Below, piece by piece: positions 17,190-25,807 of a stretch of 64,000 nt of DNA. The DNA is taken from the NCBI GenBank assembly GCA_963724385.1, contig CAVRUJ010000001.1:992001-1056000 (forward strand). The letters run 5' to 3'. Under the pieces are notes generated by a model. That model made no database searches and had not been told where the DNA came from. It saw nothing but the letters and a program-made list of their open reading frames with translations. This DNA comes from DASXQK01 sp963724385 (GTDB taxonomy: Bacteria > Pseudomonadota > Alphaproteobacteria > Dongiales > Dongiaceae). Within the stretch, counting starts at the first letter, position 1. Each line of letters begins with the position of its first letter. Made by a program: the position numbers and the translations under genes.

Positions 17190-17867
17190 ATGTCCGGACC
17201 CTTCGACTTGAGCGGACCGTCCGAGCCGCCGCTCGCCGGCGGCAGGCCCAGGCAGCTCGTCGTCCTGCTCCACGGCTACGGCACCGACGGCAACGATCTG
17301 ATCGGCCTGGCCGCGCAATGGGCGCCGCTGCTGCCCGATGCCGAGTTCCTGTCGCCTCATGCGCCGTTCCCCTGCGAGATGGGCGGCTTCGGGCGCCAAT
17401 GGTTCGGCTTCGAAGACCGCACCCCCGAGGCCAGGCTGGCAGGCGCGCGGGCGGCAGGCACCTTGCTCGATGCCTTCCTCGACGAAGCCTTGGCGGCGCG
17501 AAAGCTGGATGCGCGCGACCTGGCGCTGGTCGGGTTTTCCCAGGGCGCCATGATGTCGCTGCTGGTGGCGCTCCAGCGCCCAAGCAAGGTCGCTGGCGTG
17601 GTCAGCTATTCGGGCGGAATCTTGGACGAGCAGGAACTCGCCGGGCTCGTCCGATCGCGCCCGCCAGTGCTGCTGGTCCACGGCGATGCCGATCCCGTGG
17701 TTCCCTTCACCGAACTCGGCCGGGCCGAGCGGGCCCTGAAGAAACTGGGTGTTCCGGTCACCGCCGAGAGGCGGCCTCGCCTCGCCCATGGCATCGACGA
17801 GCGCGGTCTCGTCCTGGGCGGCCAGTTTCTCCAGCGATCTTTCGCGGAAGCGTCGGCCGGTTCGTGA
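17190..17867 (+). CDS. Phospholipase/carboxylesterase family hydrolase
   Basis: 225 residues of the YpfH/acyl-protein thioesterase type: VVLLHGYGTDGNDLIGLA, nucleophile motif GFSQGAMM, acid region LLVHGDADPVVPF and final histidine in RLAHGIDE. It likely hydrolyses small carboxyl or thioesters in the cytoplasm. The ATG at 17190 follows the alkA stop directly. An upstream in-frame start inside alkA was rejected because the added residues are unconserved. Confidence 0.88.
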   Translation: MSGPFDLSGPSEPPLAGGRPRQLVVLLHGYGTDGNDLIGLAAQWAPLLPDAEFLSPHAPFPCEMGGFGRQWFGFEDRTPEARLAGARAAGTLLDAFLDEALAARKLDARDLALVGFSQGAMMSLLVALQRPSKVAGVVSYSGGILDEQELAGLVRSRPPVLLVHGDADPVVPFTELGRAERALKKLGVPVTAERRPRLAHGIDERGLVLGGQFLQRSFAEASAGS

Positions 17868-17995
17868 CGGTCTCATGAAGGCGATGACAAGCTGGTGAAG
17901 AGTTTCGTGGCCGGCCCACCAAATCTTGTGTTTTTTTCCTTCAGCGGCTAAACCTGCTGGCAAGAGACACCAAGCGAGAGCGTCCTAGACCCCTT

Positions 17996-18559
17996 ATGAA
18001 CGCATCGCCCGAGAGCTGCGCCGCCCTCGTCCTCAACGCCGACTTCCGGCCGTTGAGCTATTTCCCGCTGTCCCTGTGGCCTTGGCAGGAAACGATCAAG
18101 GCAGTGTTCCTTGACCGGGTGAACATCGTTTCCCAATACGACCGCGTCGTGCGCAGCCCGAGCTTCGAGATGAAGCTGCCCAGCGTCATCGCCCTCAAGG
18201 AATTCATCCCGCTGAACCGGCGCCCGGCCTTCACCCGGTTCAACGTGTTCCTGCGCGACCGGTTCAGCTGCCAGTACTGCGGCCGCTGCTGCCCGACCCA
18301 CGACCTGACCTTCGACCATGTGGTGCCGCGCTCACGGGGCGGGCGGACGACCTGGAGCAATGTCGTGACCGCTTGCCAGAGCTGCAACCTGGTAAAGGGG
18401 AACCGCCTGCCCCAACAGTCGGGGCTGTTCCCCAAAAGTCGACCAGCGCAGCCGTCGACCTATGAGTTGCAGGAAAATGGGCGGGCTTTCCCGCCCAATT
18501 ATTTGCACCACAGCTGGCGCGACTTCCTCTACTGGGATACCGAGCTGGATCCGAACTGA
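17996..18559 (+). CDS. HNH endonuclease family protein
   Basis: 187 residues with a zinc-ribbon HNH module: FSCQYCGRCCPTHDLTFDHV (CxxC and the catalytic DH), PRSRGG, then WSNVVTACQSCNLVKGNR (second CxxC and N). The N-terminal region VLNADFRPLSYFPLSLWPW is typical of a conserved, chromosomally encoded alphaproteobacterial HNH family. Substrate and role are unknown. It has no phage or mobile context here. Confidence 0.88.
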   Translation: MNASPESCAALVLNADFRPLSYFPLSLWPWQETIKAVFLDRVNIVSQYDRVVRSPSFEMKLPSVIALKEFIPLNRRPAFTRFNVFLRDRFSCQYCGRCCPTHDLTFDHVVPRSRGGRTTWSNVVTACQSCNLVKGNRLPQQSGLFPKSRPAQPSTYELQENGRAFPPNYLHHSWRDFLYWDTELDPN

Positions 18560-18623
18560 GCCGGCGGCTGGAGCAAGATCGGGTCAGCTTCATTCAAGCT
18601 GACCCGTGAATCAGGCTCTGGGG

Positions 18624-19169
18624 CTACAACCTCTCCGCCAGCCAGATGGCAAGCCGCGAGCCCGCCTTGATGGCCGAGGTCAGCAGCTCATAAGCGGGCG
18701 CCTCGCCGGCGCCGTGGGCCAGCGCGAGATCGCGGTGCTCCAGCTCCTCGCCGCGGAATTTCTCGATCGTCGTCTTGAGTTCGCCCTCGGATTCCGGCAG
18801 GGCCGCCGCCTGGCGGGCGTAATGGGCGTCGATGACCTCCTCGACGGCGACGGTGCAGGCCATGGCCGCGCGGGAACCCAGGAGCGCCGTCGCCGCGCCG
18901 AGCGCGAACCCCGCCGCGTGCCACAGCGGCTGCAGCGCCGTCGGCCGGACGTGCCGGTCGCCCACCATGCGATCGAACGCCGCCAGATGCCGGCGCTCCT
19001 GCGCCGCCATATGCTCGACCGCGGCGCGATCGGGGCCCTGGGGCAGGACCGCGAGCTGGCCCTCGTAGATGCGCCGGGCGCCGTACTCGCCCGCCTGATC
19101 GACGCGGATCATGCGCTCGATCGCCTGGGCGGGGGACGGATCGCCGGGGAGCCGGCGTTGCCTGGTCAT
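18624..19169 (-). CDS. coq7: Demethoxyubiquinone hydroxylase (Coq7/diiron)
   Basis: 181 residues of the Coq7 ferritin-like family. Diiron ligands are in RVDQAGEYGARRIYEGQ, MAAQERRHLAAFD, VEEVIDAHY and EELEHRDLA. It adds the C6 hydroxyl in ubiquinone synthesis using oxygen. The ATG overlaps the dsbB stop (ATGA), and the gene is third after yqaA and dsbB. An oxygen-independent counterpart, ubiTUV, sits 7 kb away at 25913-28559, so the cell can make ubiquinone with or without oxygen. Confidence 0.92.
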   Translation of the reverse strand: MTRQRRLPGDPSPAQAIERMIRVDQAGEYGARRIYEGQLAVLPQGPDRAAVEHMAAQERRHLAAFDRMVGDRHVRPTALQPLWHAAGFALGAATALLGSRAAMACTVAVEEVIDAHYARQAAALPESEGELKTTIEKFRGEELEHRDLALAHGAGEAPAYELLTSAIKAGSRLAIWLAERL

Positions 19170-19649
19170 CGGGCGCCTCGGCTGCGGATGGCTGCGACGA
19201 GGCCGAAAAGGCCGAGCGCCGTCGCGTAGGCGAAATTATAGCCGGCCATGGATACGCCGAACATGGTCCAGGCCGGCCGGTCGCAGGGTATGACGGGGGT
19301 GGCCATCAGCTGGTTCTCCAGCTCGCCGAGAGACTGGTTGGTGCTGATGGTGCCGGTGCAGCTGGCGAGGCCCTTCCACCAATGCTGCTCCACCCCGACA
19401 TGGAAAAGGGCGATGCCCGCCCCGGCGAGCACGGCCAGGGCGGCCAGGCTCGCCCCCGCCGGCTTCAGGCGTTGGGGCAGGGCGAGGGCGAGAAGGGCGA
19501 GAGCGATGACGCCGCCATAGGCCCAGCGCTGCCAGAGGCAAAGCTGGCAAGGGAGCAGCCCGCCCCAGTACTGGCTGGCGAAAGCGACCGCCAGTGCCGC
19601 GACCGAGCCAAGGAGCAGAAGAAGGGCGGGCTGGATACGAGAACGTCAT
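19166..19649 (-). pseudogene. dsbB: Disulfide bond formation protein B, broken by one extra base
   Basis: The frame ending at 19166 encodes a DsbB-family quinone reductase: membrane helix LLLLLGSVAALAVAFASQYW, first redox pair LLPCQLCLWQRWAYG, and second periplasmic pair CTGTIS...VIPCDRPAW. This frame has no start codon; a stop lies a few codons before ALLLLLG. Removing one A of the pair at 19642-19643 joins it to ATG 19649, which has an AGGA ribosome-binding site, giving MTSRIQPALLLLLG and about 160 residues. The gene overlaps coq7 and follows yqaA. Confidence 0.82.
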
Positions 19650-19657
19650 GCTGTTCC

Positions 19658-20236
19658 TCAAAGATAGCGGAAGGCGATGAAGACGCCCAGGAGAAGGGCC
19701 AGCGCCAATGCGGCGACCAGCACCAACCGATCCTGGACGAAAACCCGAACCCGGTCGCCGTAGCGGGCGATCAGCCAGGCCTCGAGGAAGAAGCGGCTGC
19801 CGCGGGAGACGAGGGAGGCGAGCGCGAAGGTGAGGGGATCGAGGCCGACCGCGCCGCTGGCGATGGTCACGACCTTGTAGGGGACGGGCGTGAAACCCCC
19901 GGCGATCACGATCCAGATTCCCCAGGCCTGGTAGAGGGATCGGAAGGCATCGAACAATGCCTCGGCATTGTAGAAGTGCAGGATCGGCTGGCCGATCAGG
20001 CGGAACAGGAAATGGCCGATGGCATAGCCCAGGAACCCGCCGGCGACCGACGCGACGGTCGCGATGGCCCCGATGGCGAACGCGCGCCGCGGCATCGCCA
20101 AGGCCATCGGGACGATCAGGATGTCCGGCGAAAAGGGAACGCAGGAGCTCTCCAGGAAGGAGACCAGGGCCAGCCAGCGGAGCGCATGGCGGTGCCGGGC
20201 GAGCCCGACGATCCAGTCACGAAGGCGACGGAGCAT
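19658..20236 (-). CDS. YqaA/DedA-family membrane protein
   Basis: 192 residues, multi-pass membrane protein of the SNARE-associated (DedA-related, YqaA) family. Family marks are WLALVSFLESSCVPFSPDIL, GGFLGYAIGHFLF and GIWIVIAGGFTPVPYKVVTI. DedA relatives are implicated in lipid flipping and membrane homeostasis. It is the first gene of the yqaA-dsbB-coq7 minus-strand group, eight bases before dsbB. Confidence 0.88.
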   Translation of the reverse strand: MLRRLRDWIVGLARHRHALRWLALVSFLESSCVPFSPDILIVPMALAMPRRAFAIGAIATVASVAGGFLGYAIGHFLFRLIGQPILHFYNAEALFDAFRSLYQAWGIWIVIAGGFTPVPYKVVTIASGAVGLDPLTFALASLVSRGSRFFLEAWLIARYGDRVRVFVQDRLVLVAALALALLLGVFIAFRYL

Positions 20237-20417
20237 CCGATGGCGGCTTGTGGTTCCGGGGCGGGGCTGTCGAAGGCGGCGCTACCCTGGCGCCCGCTCC
20301 CCGGCCTGTCAATCGAGGCGGGCTGCTGTGGCCCGCCGGCACCGCATGGCAGGAATTCGTCGGGCCAGCGAACGGTCGGCTTGACGGGAAAGCCAGCCGT
20401 GCCTAAATTCCGCTCGT

Positions 20418-20475
20418 CGTGGTGATTTGAGCCGACCGGCTTGCGGCCACGTTAAAAAACCCGCTAAAAGGTCGG
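20418..20475 (+). promoter_or_regulatory. SAM-II riboswitch aptamer upstream of cysH
   Basis: Almost identical to the aptamer at 1244-1301: P1 CGTGG (20418-20422) with CCACG (20447-20451), and pseudoknot CCGACC (20432-20437) with GGTCGG (20470-20475). The conserved GCTAAAA precedes the last strand. It places sulfate reduction under SAM control in the same way as metZ. Confidence 0.9.
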
Positions 20476-20491
20476 TGGCCCGTTGAGGGAA

Positions 20492-20518
20492 CCCCGGCCG
20501 TCTCGTGTCGGGGTTTTT
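20492..20518 (+). terminator. Intrinsic terminator downstream of the second SAM-II aptamer
   Basis: CCCCGGC (20492-20498) pairs with GTCGGGG (20507-20513) and is followed by five T. As at metZ it lies between aptamer and coding start, consistent with SAM-dependent premature termination. Confidence 0.8.
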
Positions 20519-20599
20519 GATTCCGGGCCTCCTCGTTCTCCCGGATCTTTGCTTTCGGTCGGCTCGACCCGCCGCGCGTCACGCATGCGGGAGTGCCTG

Positions 20600-21295
20600 A
20601 TGACCGACAAGAAGACCGCCGACCGGCTGAAGGAATTGACCGAGCGTTACGGCAAACTCGACGGCGAGGCCTTGCTCGCGCCCTTCATCGAGCGCGAGTT
20701 TCCGGGGCGGATCGCGCTGGTCTCGTCTTTCGGGGCCGAGGCCGCGGTGCTGCTGCACATGGCGGCGCAGATCGACTGCAGCCTCCCGGTCATATTCATC
20801 GACACCGGCAAGCTCTTCGGCGAGACCCTGCGCTACCGTGACAAGCTGGTGGCCCAGCTCGGCCTCACCAACCTCAAGGTCTTGAGGCCCGCGGCCGCGG
20901 AAGTGGCGGCGGCCGACCCCGACGGCGTCCTCTGGCATAGCGATCCCGACGCCTGCTGCGCGATGCGCAAGGTAGCGCCGCTGGCCCGCGCCATCGCGGA
21001 TTTCGACGCCTGGGCCTCGGGGCGCAAGCGGTTCCACGGCGACCTGCGCGCCTTCCTGCCGGTGATCGAGGCCTCGGGCGAAAAGATCAAGGTGAACCCG
21101 CTCGCCCGTTGGTCGAAGCTGCGCATCGAGGAGGCCTTCGCCGCCCGCGACCTGCCGCGCCATCCACTCGAGGCCGACGGCTTCCTTTCCATCGGCTGCA
21201 TGCCCTGCACCGAGCGCGTGGCGCCCGCGGAAGACCAGCGCGCCGGGCGCTGGGCCGGGCGCGCCAAGACGGAGTGCGGGATTCACTTCCTTTAG
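20600..21295 (+). CDS. cysH: Phosphoadenylyl-sulfate (or adenylyl-sulfate) reductase
   Basis: 231 residues: LVSSFGAEAAVLLHMAAQID (PP-loop region), IFIDTGKLFGETLRYRD, and a C-terminal IGCMPCTERVAPAEDQRAG. An internal DACCAMRKV Cys pair together with the CMPC pair is the four-cysteine 4Fe-4S signature of APS-type reductases, so adenylyl sulfate is the more likely substrate. Start ATG 20600 has GGGAG at 20589-20593; an ATG 15 bases upstream is poorer. It is controlled by the SAM-II riboswitch ahead of it. Confidence 0.93.
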   Translation: MTDKKTADRLKELTERYGKLDGEALLAPFIEREFPGRIALVSSFGAEAAVLLHMAAQIDCSLPVIFIDTGKLFGETLRYRDKLVAQLGLTNLKVLRPAAAEVAAADPDGVLWHSDPDACCAMRKVAPLARAIADFDAWASGRKRFHGDLRAFLPVIEASGEKIKVNPLARWSKLRIEEAFAARDLPRHPLEADGFLSIGCMPCTERVAPAEDQRAGRWAGRAKTECGIHFL

Positions 21296-21377
21296 GCTTT
21301 AGGACGGGCGGGTTTCGCTCGTTGTTGCGCCCATCTTGCGCCTGGCTATGATGGCGCGCTCTGCCGACGGCCCCGGT

Positions 21378-21464
21378 GCCCCTGTGGCGGAATTGGTAGA
21401 CGCGGCAGACTCAAAATCTGTTGCCCGCAAGGGCGTGTTGGTTCGAGTCCGACCAGGGGCACCA
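21378..21464 (+). tRNA. tRNA-Leu(CAA)
   Basis: 87 bases with encoded CCA end. Acceptor GCCCCTG (21378-21384) pairs with CAGGGGC (21454-21460). Anticodon loop CTCAAAA gives anticodon CAA; a long variable arm GTTGCCCGCAAGGGCGT marks a class II tRNA; the T loop is GTTCGAGTC. Its 3' 56 bases are duplicated at 25600-25655, so it is the integration site of an island. Confidence 0.97.
21409..21464 (+). repeat. Left attachment repeat (3' part of tRNA-Leu)
   Basis: These 56 bases, from the anticodon loop to the CCA end, are identical to 25600-25655. They form the left boundary of the island while leaving the tRNA intact. Confidence 0.88.
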
Positions 21465-21521
21465 GTTTAATCAAAAGATGCCGATGAGGAAGTCGAGGAA
21501 GCACGGCTCATAGGGCGAGGA

Positions 21522-23409
21522 TCATAGGGGTGGCCAGATCTCTGCCGCGAGCTTTGCCATCGATTTCGACCTCTCTTGAATATCAGCTTCCCCCCAATGT
21601 TCGTTTGCTATGATTTCTAGGTTTAGGGCAAGCAAGCTCTTTTTGAGCCAGTTTTTCTTTTCAGCGAATGCAGAGTTTGAAGCTGCTGCGTTGGCCGGCA
21701 CGGTGACTAAGGTCAGATTTCCGAGCGTGTGCAAGATGCTTTGGCGCACTGTTATTTTGTCGATCATTTCTTTGTCAGCGCCAGCAATCAAATCGGCGGG
21801 CGCCATGCGACCGTCCGGCAACGGCCAATACGTGACCCACCATTGGGGAAGTACATGCTCGATCGACATTCCATATGGGCGGGGGGTCCCAACCGAAAAC
21901 TTGGTTCTCGTTTTCAGTTCAAGCTCCCAAAGGATATCGGCAAGACGTTCCTTTTTTAGGATCCAATTGTAGATTGGGCTGTTGAGGATGGCGCTCTGGA
22001 ACTCGGAATCCGCGGGAAATCGAACGGCAGGGCCAGATTGCTCGGAGAAGGCCTGGGCAAACGTCGCCCTGGATACCCCCTGATGGAGAAAGGCATCGAT
22101 TACGCGGGGGAAAGTCTTGTTCAGGTTTTTCGGTGTTAATCCACATACAGCCCGTCGCACTAGGTAGGAGTAGATGAGTCGGTAGAGGTATTCCTTTTCG
22201 GCATCATCTATGTCCGCCACGGCGATGGTAAAAACCAGAGGATAGGCGGTCGCAACCTCCCAAACTTGCAGTTTGGCTCCTAGCCACCCAAGTGGTGCAT
22301 CGGGTTTGGCCTCTTCTAAGGCCTTATAGGTAGGAGCGAATTGAACGAGCGCCTCCAGCTCCGCTTCGACAGTCGCGAACCGTGGCTTCCCCTTGGGGCG
22401 CGTAAAAGTGCGGTACTCCGCGTAAAGTTCACGAAGAGAAATCTCACTTCCGGTCTGCGCTGTGAGGGCATGGCTTAGAAAATGGTCGATCCGGGGCCGT
22501 CTGGGCTTGGCCCTTGGCGAATCACTCCTCCAAAACTGACCCACGAGAAGCTGCCACTTAGATTCAAACAGCTTTTGAGAGTCTTCGCCCTGAGACTCGG
22601 CACGGTGAAAGATGTTATTGCGCACCAGATCCATTGCGAGCAAGGGCTCGGCCTTGCTGTTCAAAGTTTCGAAAATGACCTGGGCATCATCGGTTTCATC
22701 GAGCGTAATCACCACGAGTTTGAGGTGATTGAGCAAGGCTTCCAACAGGGCTCTCAATCGACGTTGCCGAACCGGCTCGTCGTCTTCAGGCGGCCGAGTT
22801 TCCTCGGCTGGATCATAGAGCCCGTAGCGGACGTACCGTTCTATCTTGAGATTGAGGAATTCGAAGGCCAAGACCGCCGCCGGCGCATCACTTGGCTTGA
22901 GCGTTCCCTTCTTGTAGAAGAGCTGCGGATGATTTTTGCGGACAGCATCCCAACCGCTCTCAATCAAATCATGGAAAATTTTCTTGTCCTGGGGGGTTGG
23001 GACCAATTTGAATTTTGCATCAGCATCTTTGTCACCCGTCATAGGCGGATTAAATAGATAGTTTTGCACACTCTCCGCAATGTCGGTGAGCTGCATGCGG
23101 TTTGCGACATGTCGAATTGCTGCGAGAAACAACTGGAAGGTTGTTAGTCGTTGCTGACCATCCACGACCTGGACTTCGCGGTGTTTTGCCAACCGTGTAC
23201 CCGTCGGCGCCAGGGGCGATTATCAGCGCGCCCATGTAGTGCTTGAATTTTGGCTTGTCCTCGAGCGCCTCCTCTGCCTTAGCGACCACATCCTCCCAAA
23301 AATCCTTCCAGCGCTCCTGCCCCCAGGCATATTGGCGCTGATAGATTGGGACCATGAAGCGCTTCTGGTCCCCCAGCACCGTAATCACCGCATGATCCTT
23401 CGCGTCCAT
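21522..23409 (-). pseudogene. GmrSD-like DUF262/DUF1524 protein (type IV restriction family), broken by one extra base
   Basis: The N-terminal part from ATG 23409 reads MVPIYQRQYAWGQERWKDFW, the DUF262 ParB-like motif. After a frameshift the second part continues EVQVVDGQQRLTTFQLFLAA (DUF262 core) and ends with a DUF1524 HNH module: MSIEHVLPQWW, then LHTLGNLTLVTVPANAAASN. Deleting one T from the run at 23184-23187 gives DGYTVGKHREVQVVDGQQ and about 628 residues. The family includes GmrSD, BrxU and SspE, nucleotide-stimulated nucleases acting on modified phage DNA. The break could be real inactivation or a read error in a homopolymer. Confidence 0.82.
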
Positions 23410-23546
23410 GTTGTCCCTCGCTCGCCCAGACAGTAGTGGTCAGGTTAGTGTCTTTGCCCGCCCTCCGCTATTGGGACGAGATTGGGGTTAATGCCGCGCT
23501 CCCGCAGAGACCGGCGGCAACCCTCAGCTTTGTCATCCCAGGGCAG

Positions 23547-24059
23547 CTATATAGCGTGGTGCTTGCTCACGGGCAGGTCTTCGCTCGGGCGGTATTTCCG
23601 GAAAAAATCGCGCCAGAAACGTAGGACAACTTCCAAGAGGTGCGCCGCCGGTTGCCAGCGGTGGACGGCCCCCGCGTCTTCCCCGTAATCGATCAGCAGA
23701 TACCCCTGGCCAAAGGGCCCGACGCCGAAAGGCCCTTGGCCGTGGCCGCCAACGCGCAGTGTATCGAAGCCTTGATCTCGAATGAAATGCTTGGTTCCGT
23801 TTGCAAGCTCCTGAACGAACGCGAACCAGGGGCATACGGTGTCAATCCAGGCTCTAAATGTATCCTTGTCTCGGATGCCGAGCGTTTTCCAAAGAGCGAA
23901 ATCGTCCTTCAACCAATCGCCCCAAACCCATTCGTGAAGATGGTAAGCCGTGATCGCGCAATGCAGCGCGCGGCGAGCGGAGTGCGGTTCGGCCATGAAG
24001 TCGTCAAAGTCCTCGACGAGCATGGCGTAAAAGTCTTTGGACGTAACTAAATCAAACAT
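23547..24059 (-). CDS. Unknown protein in the tRNA-Leu island, possible HEPN-like
   Basis: 170 residues, no signal peptide or membrane helix. Predicted helical N-terminal region: DFDDFMAEPHSARRALHCAI, then TAYHLHEWVWGDWLKDDFAL. It has VQELANGTKHFIRD in the middle. The NGTKH element resembles the N/R-x-H end of HEPN ribonuclease motifs, but this is a weak resemblance seen by eye. It lies 137 bases upstream of the end of the island, downstream of the TM protein gene and upstream of the DUF262 gene on the same strand. I do not recognise the family with confidence. Confidence 0.65.
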   Translation of the reverse strand: MFDLVTSKDFYAMLVEDFDDFMAEPHSARRALHCAITAYHLHEWVWGDWLKDDFALWKTLGIRDKDTFRAWIDTVCPWFAFVQELANGTKHFIRDQGFDTLRVGGHGQGPFGVGPFGQGYLLIDYGEDAGAVHRWQPAAHLLEVVLRFWRDFFRKYRPSEDLPVSKHHAI

Positions 24060-24104
24060 GAAGGCGATATTTCAGCGAGGAGAAGAAGATCTCCATCATC
24101 GCCC

Positions 24105-25244
24105 TTAGTTCTGCATTCCCCTGAGAAAATCGCAGATCTTGTCAGGACCAGCTGCCGACAGAACCTGCTGCGCTTCCGCATTTTGGCATTGGCAAGTCAG
24201 TGCCATATTGTAAGCGATTTGGCACGCGCCACCGAGAGCAGCCTCCTTAGCGAGCTTTAGGAGGCACGCTCGGTTTCCGACACCTGTCCCCCCACCAATG
24301 CCCTTAGTCAGACAATCTTGGGCTCCAATCGTCGTATAGAGCTCGGGACAGTCTGGAGCTCCCGTGTCTGTCCTGCACCAAGATAGGTGCTGCTGCCACT
24401 CCGGGGTGGTAGACTGTTGAATAGTCGGCGAAGTGAGAGGGGTGCCCGACCCAGGCATGCCGTACGTCACCTCCAGTACGCCCTCGCTTTGCGCAATTCC
24501 GCGATTTTGGAATGCCAACTCGTCATGGCCTTGTAAACTGAATGAATAGCAAATCTGTTTGGGGTCGCTAACTGTTTGTTTGCATGCAGCCCAATTACTG
24601 CAGACTCTATCGCCAACCAAATAAAACTTATACGCCACAATAACTGCGTGTTCGGGAAGTGGGTCATTGCATAGCTGGTATGGGGGAGAAAAATCCTTGC
24701 CGGGACCGCTATCTTTCATACCGGATCGCTTTGTCACAGTCACCACGTCCGTGTTCTTCTCGGCTGTGGGCTGCTGAACCGCCGGTTGCTGATCAGCCAT
24801 AATCTGTAAGATGTGCAGCTTGATAAGGCGAGCCTGGAGTTGCTGCTTGACTATGGGATCATCCTCCTGGACGTAGAAGTCAGTTAAGAGGGGGTAGCTG
24901 TCTTCCTCGGAAAGTGCCCACAGCGCCAAGTCATAGCCCCTCATTCTCTCCTTCGGCGACTGAGCACTCAGTATTGGCAACAACTCCTTTGCAAATGCGG
25001 CGCGTCGGATGTGAATGTCCTCCGCTTGATACGCCTGGTTCGCTTCGGCAACCTTTTGCTCCACTGCCAGTGACTCCTCGTGCAGCTTTTCTTCTATGTT
25101 GCTCTGTAGCCGCGTTCCAAAGAGGTAGATGAGCAGGGGAATCGCGGCAGTGCCGATTAGAGCGACGATCACACTGGCCTTGTCCCACCAATCTTTTTTC
25201 GGCCTTCCCGCTGTGTTGCGGTTCTGGCCTAGGTCGTGCGACAT
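24105..25244 (-). CDS. Unknown membrane-anchored protein in the tRNA-Leu island
   Basis: 379 residues. A single membrane helix near the N-terminus (ASVIVALIGTAAIPLLIYLF, about residues 24-43) is followed by a likely coiled coil (EEKLHEESLAVEQKVAEANQ) and then a soluble domain of about 300 residues with cysteines spaced as in disulfide pairs (CNDPLP, VCSNWAACKQ, CYSFSL, TCQCQNAEAQ). If the N-terminus is cytoplasmic, the Cys-rich domain is periplasmic. No known domain recognised. It is the most upstream gene of the three island genes. Confidence 0.7.
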   Translation of the reverse strand: MSHDLGQNRNTAGRPKKDWWDKASVIVALIGTAAIPLLIYLFGTRLQSNIEEKLHEESLAVEQKVAEANQAYQAEDIHIRRAAFAKELLPILSAQSPKERMRGYDLALWALSEEDSYPLLTDFYVQEDDPIVKQQLQARLIKLHILQIMADQQPAVQQPTAEKNTDVVTVTKRSGMKDSGPGKDFSPPYQLCNDPLPEHAVIVAYKFYLVGDRVCSNWAACKQTVSDPKQICYSFSLQGHDELAFQNRGIAQSEGVLEVTYGMPGSGTPLTSPTIQQSTTPEWQQHLSWCRTDTGAPDCPELYTTIGAQDCLTKGIGGGTGVGNRACLLKLAKEAALGGACQIAYNMALTCQCQNAEAQQVLSAAGPDKICDFLRGMQN

Positions 25245-25599
25245 CTATGCGCCTCCAGTGAATGGTGGCCTCTCAGGCCCCATCGCTAGTTACGCCGGCA
25301 AGTGGGTTTTCGCTCACATTGACAATTGCGAGTGTGAGCATCAGCGAAGCCGGCCAAGTTCATGCCGTTGAATTCACGCGAAATCACAATTCGCATGATC
25401 GCAATAAGTGGCATCCTTCCATCACATGGTAGCCGATAATGGCAAGGGATAGACGGGAATATCTAGGAGAGATGACCCAAGTGAGAGGCTTGAGGATTGG
25501 GCAGAGCGGTCGCAAATGTCTTACACATCCTCTTTCACATGAAGGCTCCAAATTGAAAATAAGTCAGTAATATCACTACTTTATGATTAAAGTGAGTAC
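25245..25599. other. Non-coding end of the island
   Basis: 355 AT-richer bases between the last island gene and the right attachment repeat. I see no convincing ORF, RNA gene or repeat. It is probably the promoter region of the island genes plus an attachment-site arm. Confidence 0.5.
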
Positions 25600-25655
25600 A
25601 CTCAAAATCTGTTGCCCGCAAGGGCGTGTTGGTTCGAGTCCGACCAGGGGCACCA
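25600..25655 (+). repeat. Right attachment repeat (copy of tRNA-Leu 3' part)
   Basis: Exact 56-base copy of 21409-21464. The 5' half of a tRNA is missing (the preceding bases are AT-rich), so this is an attachment remnant, not a second tRNA gene. Confidence 0.88.
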
Positions 25656-25661
25656 ATTAAA

Positions 25662-25706
25662 CCTGTTCTCCTGGGAGTGTCGGTTCGACTCCGACCACCC
25701 GCACCA
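25662..25706 (+). repeat. Second tRNA 3'-end remnant
   Basis: Contains a T-arm, GTCGG-TTCGACT-CCGAC, followed by an acceptor-like strand and ACCA. No 5' half is present. It differs from tRNA-Leu, so it is a different or diverged attachment scar. Confidence 0.55.
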
Positions 25707-25807
25707 GCCGTCGCACATGAGCCATGGTGCGCCATTTCCAGACCTCGCGCTTTGGGCGACGGCTCTTGTGCTGCTGCTCCTTGACGGACGTCCGATCGGG
25801 TGCGCAA

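Larger units (their letters stand above)
21465..25655. mobile_element. Small genomic island integrated at tRNA-Leu, no integrase visible
   Basis: About 4.2 kb flanked by the 56-bp direct repeat and clearly more AT-rich than the surroundings. It holds three minus-strand genes: a frameshifted GmrSD-like nuclease (21522-23409), a 170-residue unknown (23547-24059) and a 379-residue membrane-anchored unknown (24105-25244). No integrase, transposase or replication gene is recognisable, so it is either a decayed integrative element or a unit mobilised in trans. The nuclease suggests a defence cargo. Confidence 0.8.

Noticed and set aside
23184..23187. Programmed frameshift in the DUF262 gene
   Set aside because: The run of four A is short, there is no stimulatory stem or upstream pairing evident, and family members are single frames; a simple indel is more likely.
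25600..25655. A second tRNA-Leu gene
   Set aside because: Only the 3' 56 bases are present; the acceptor 5' strand and D arm are missing, so it cannot fold as a tRNA.
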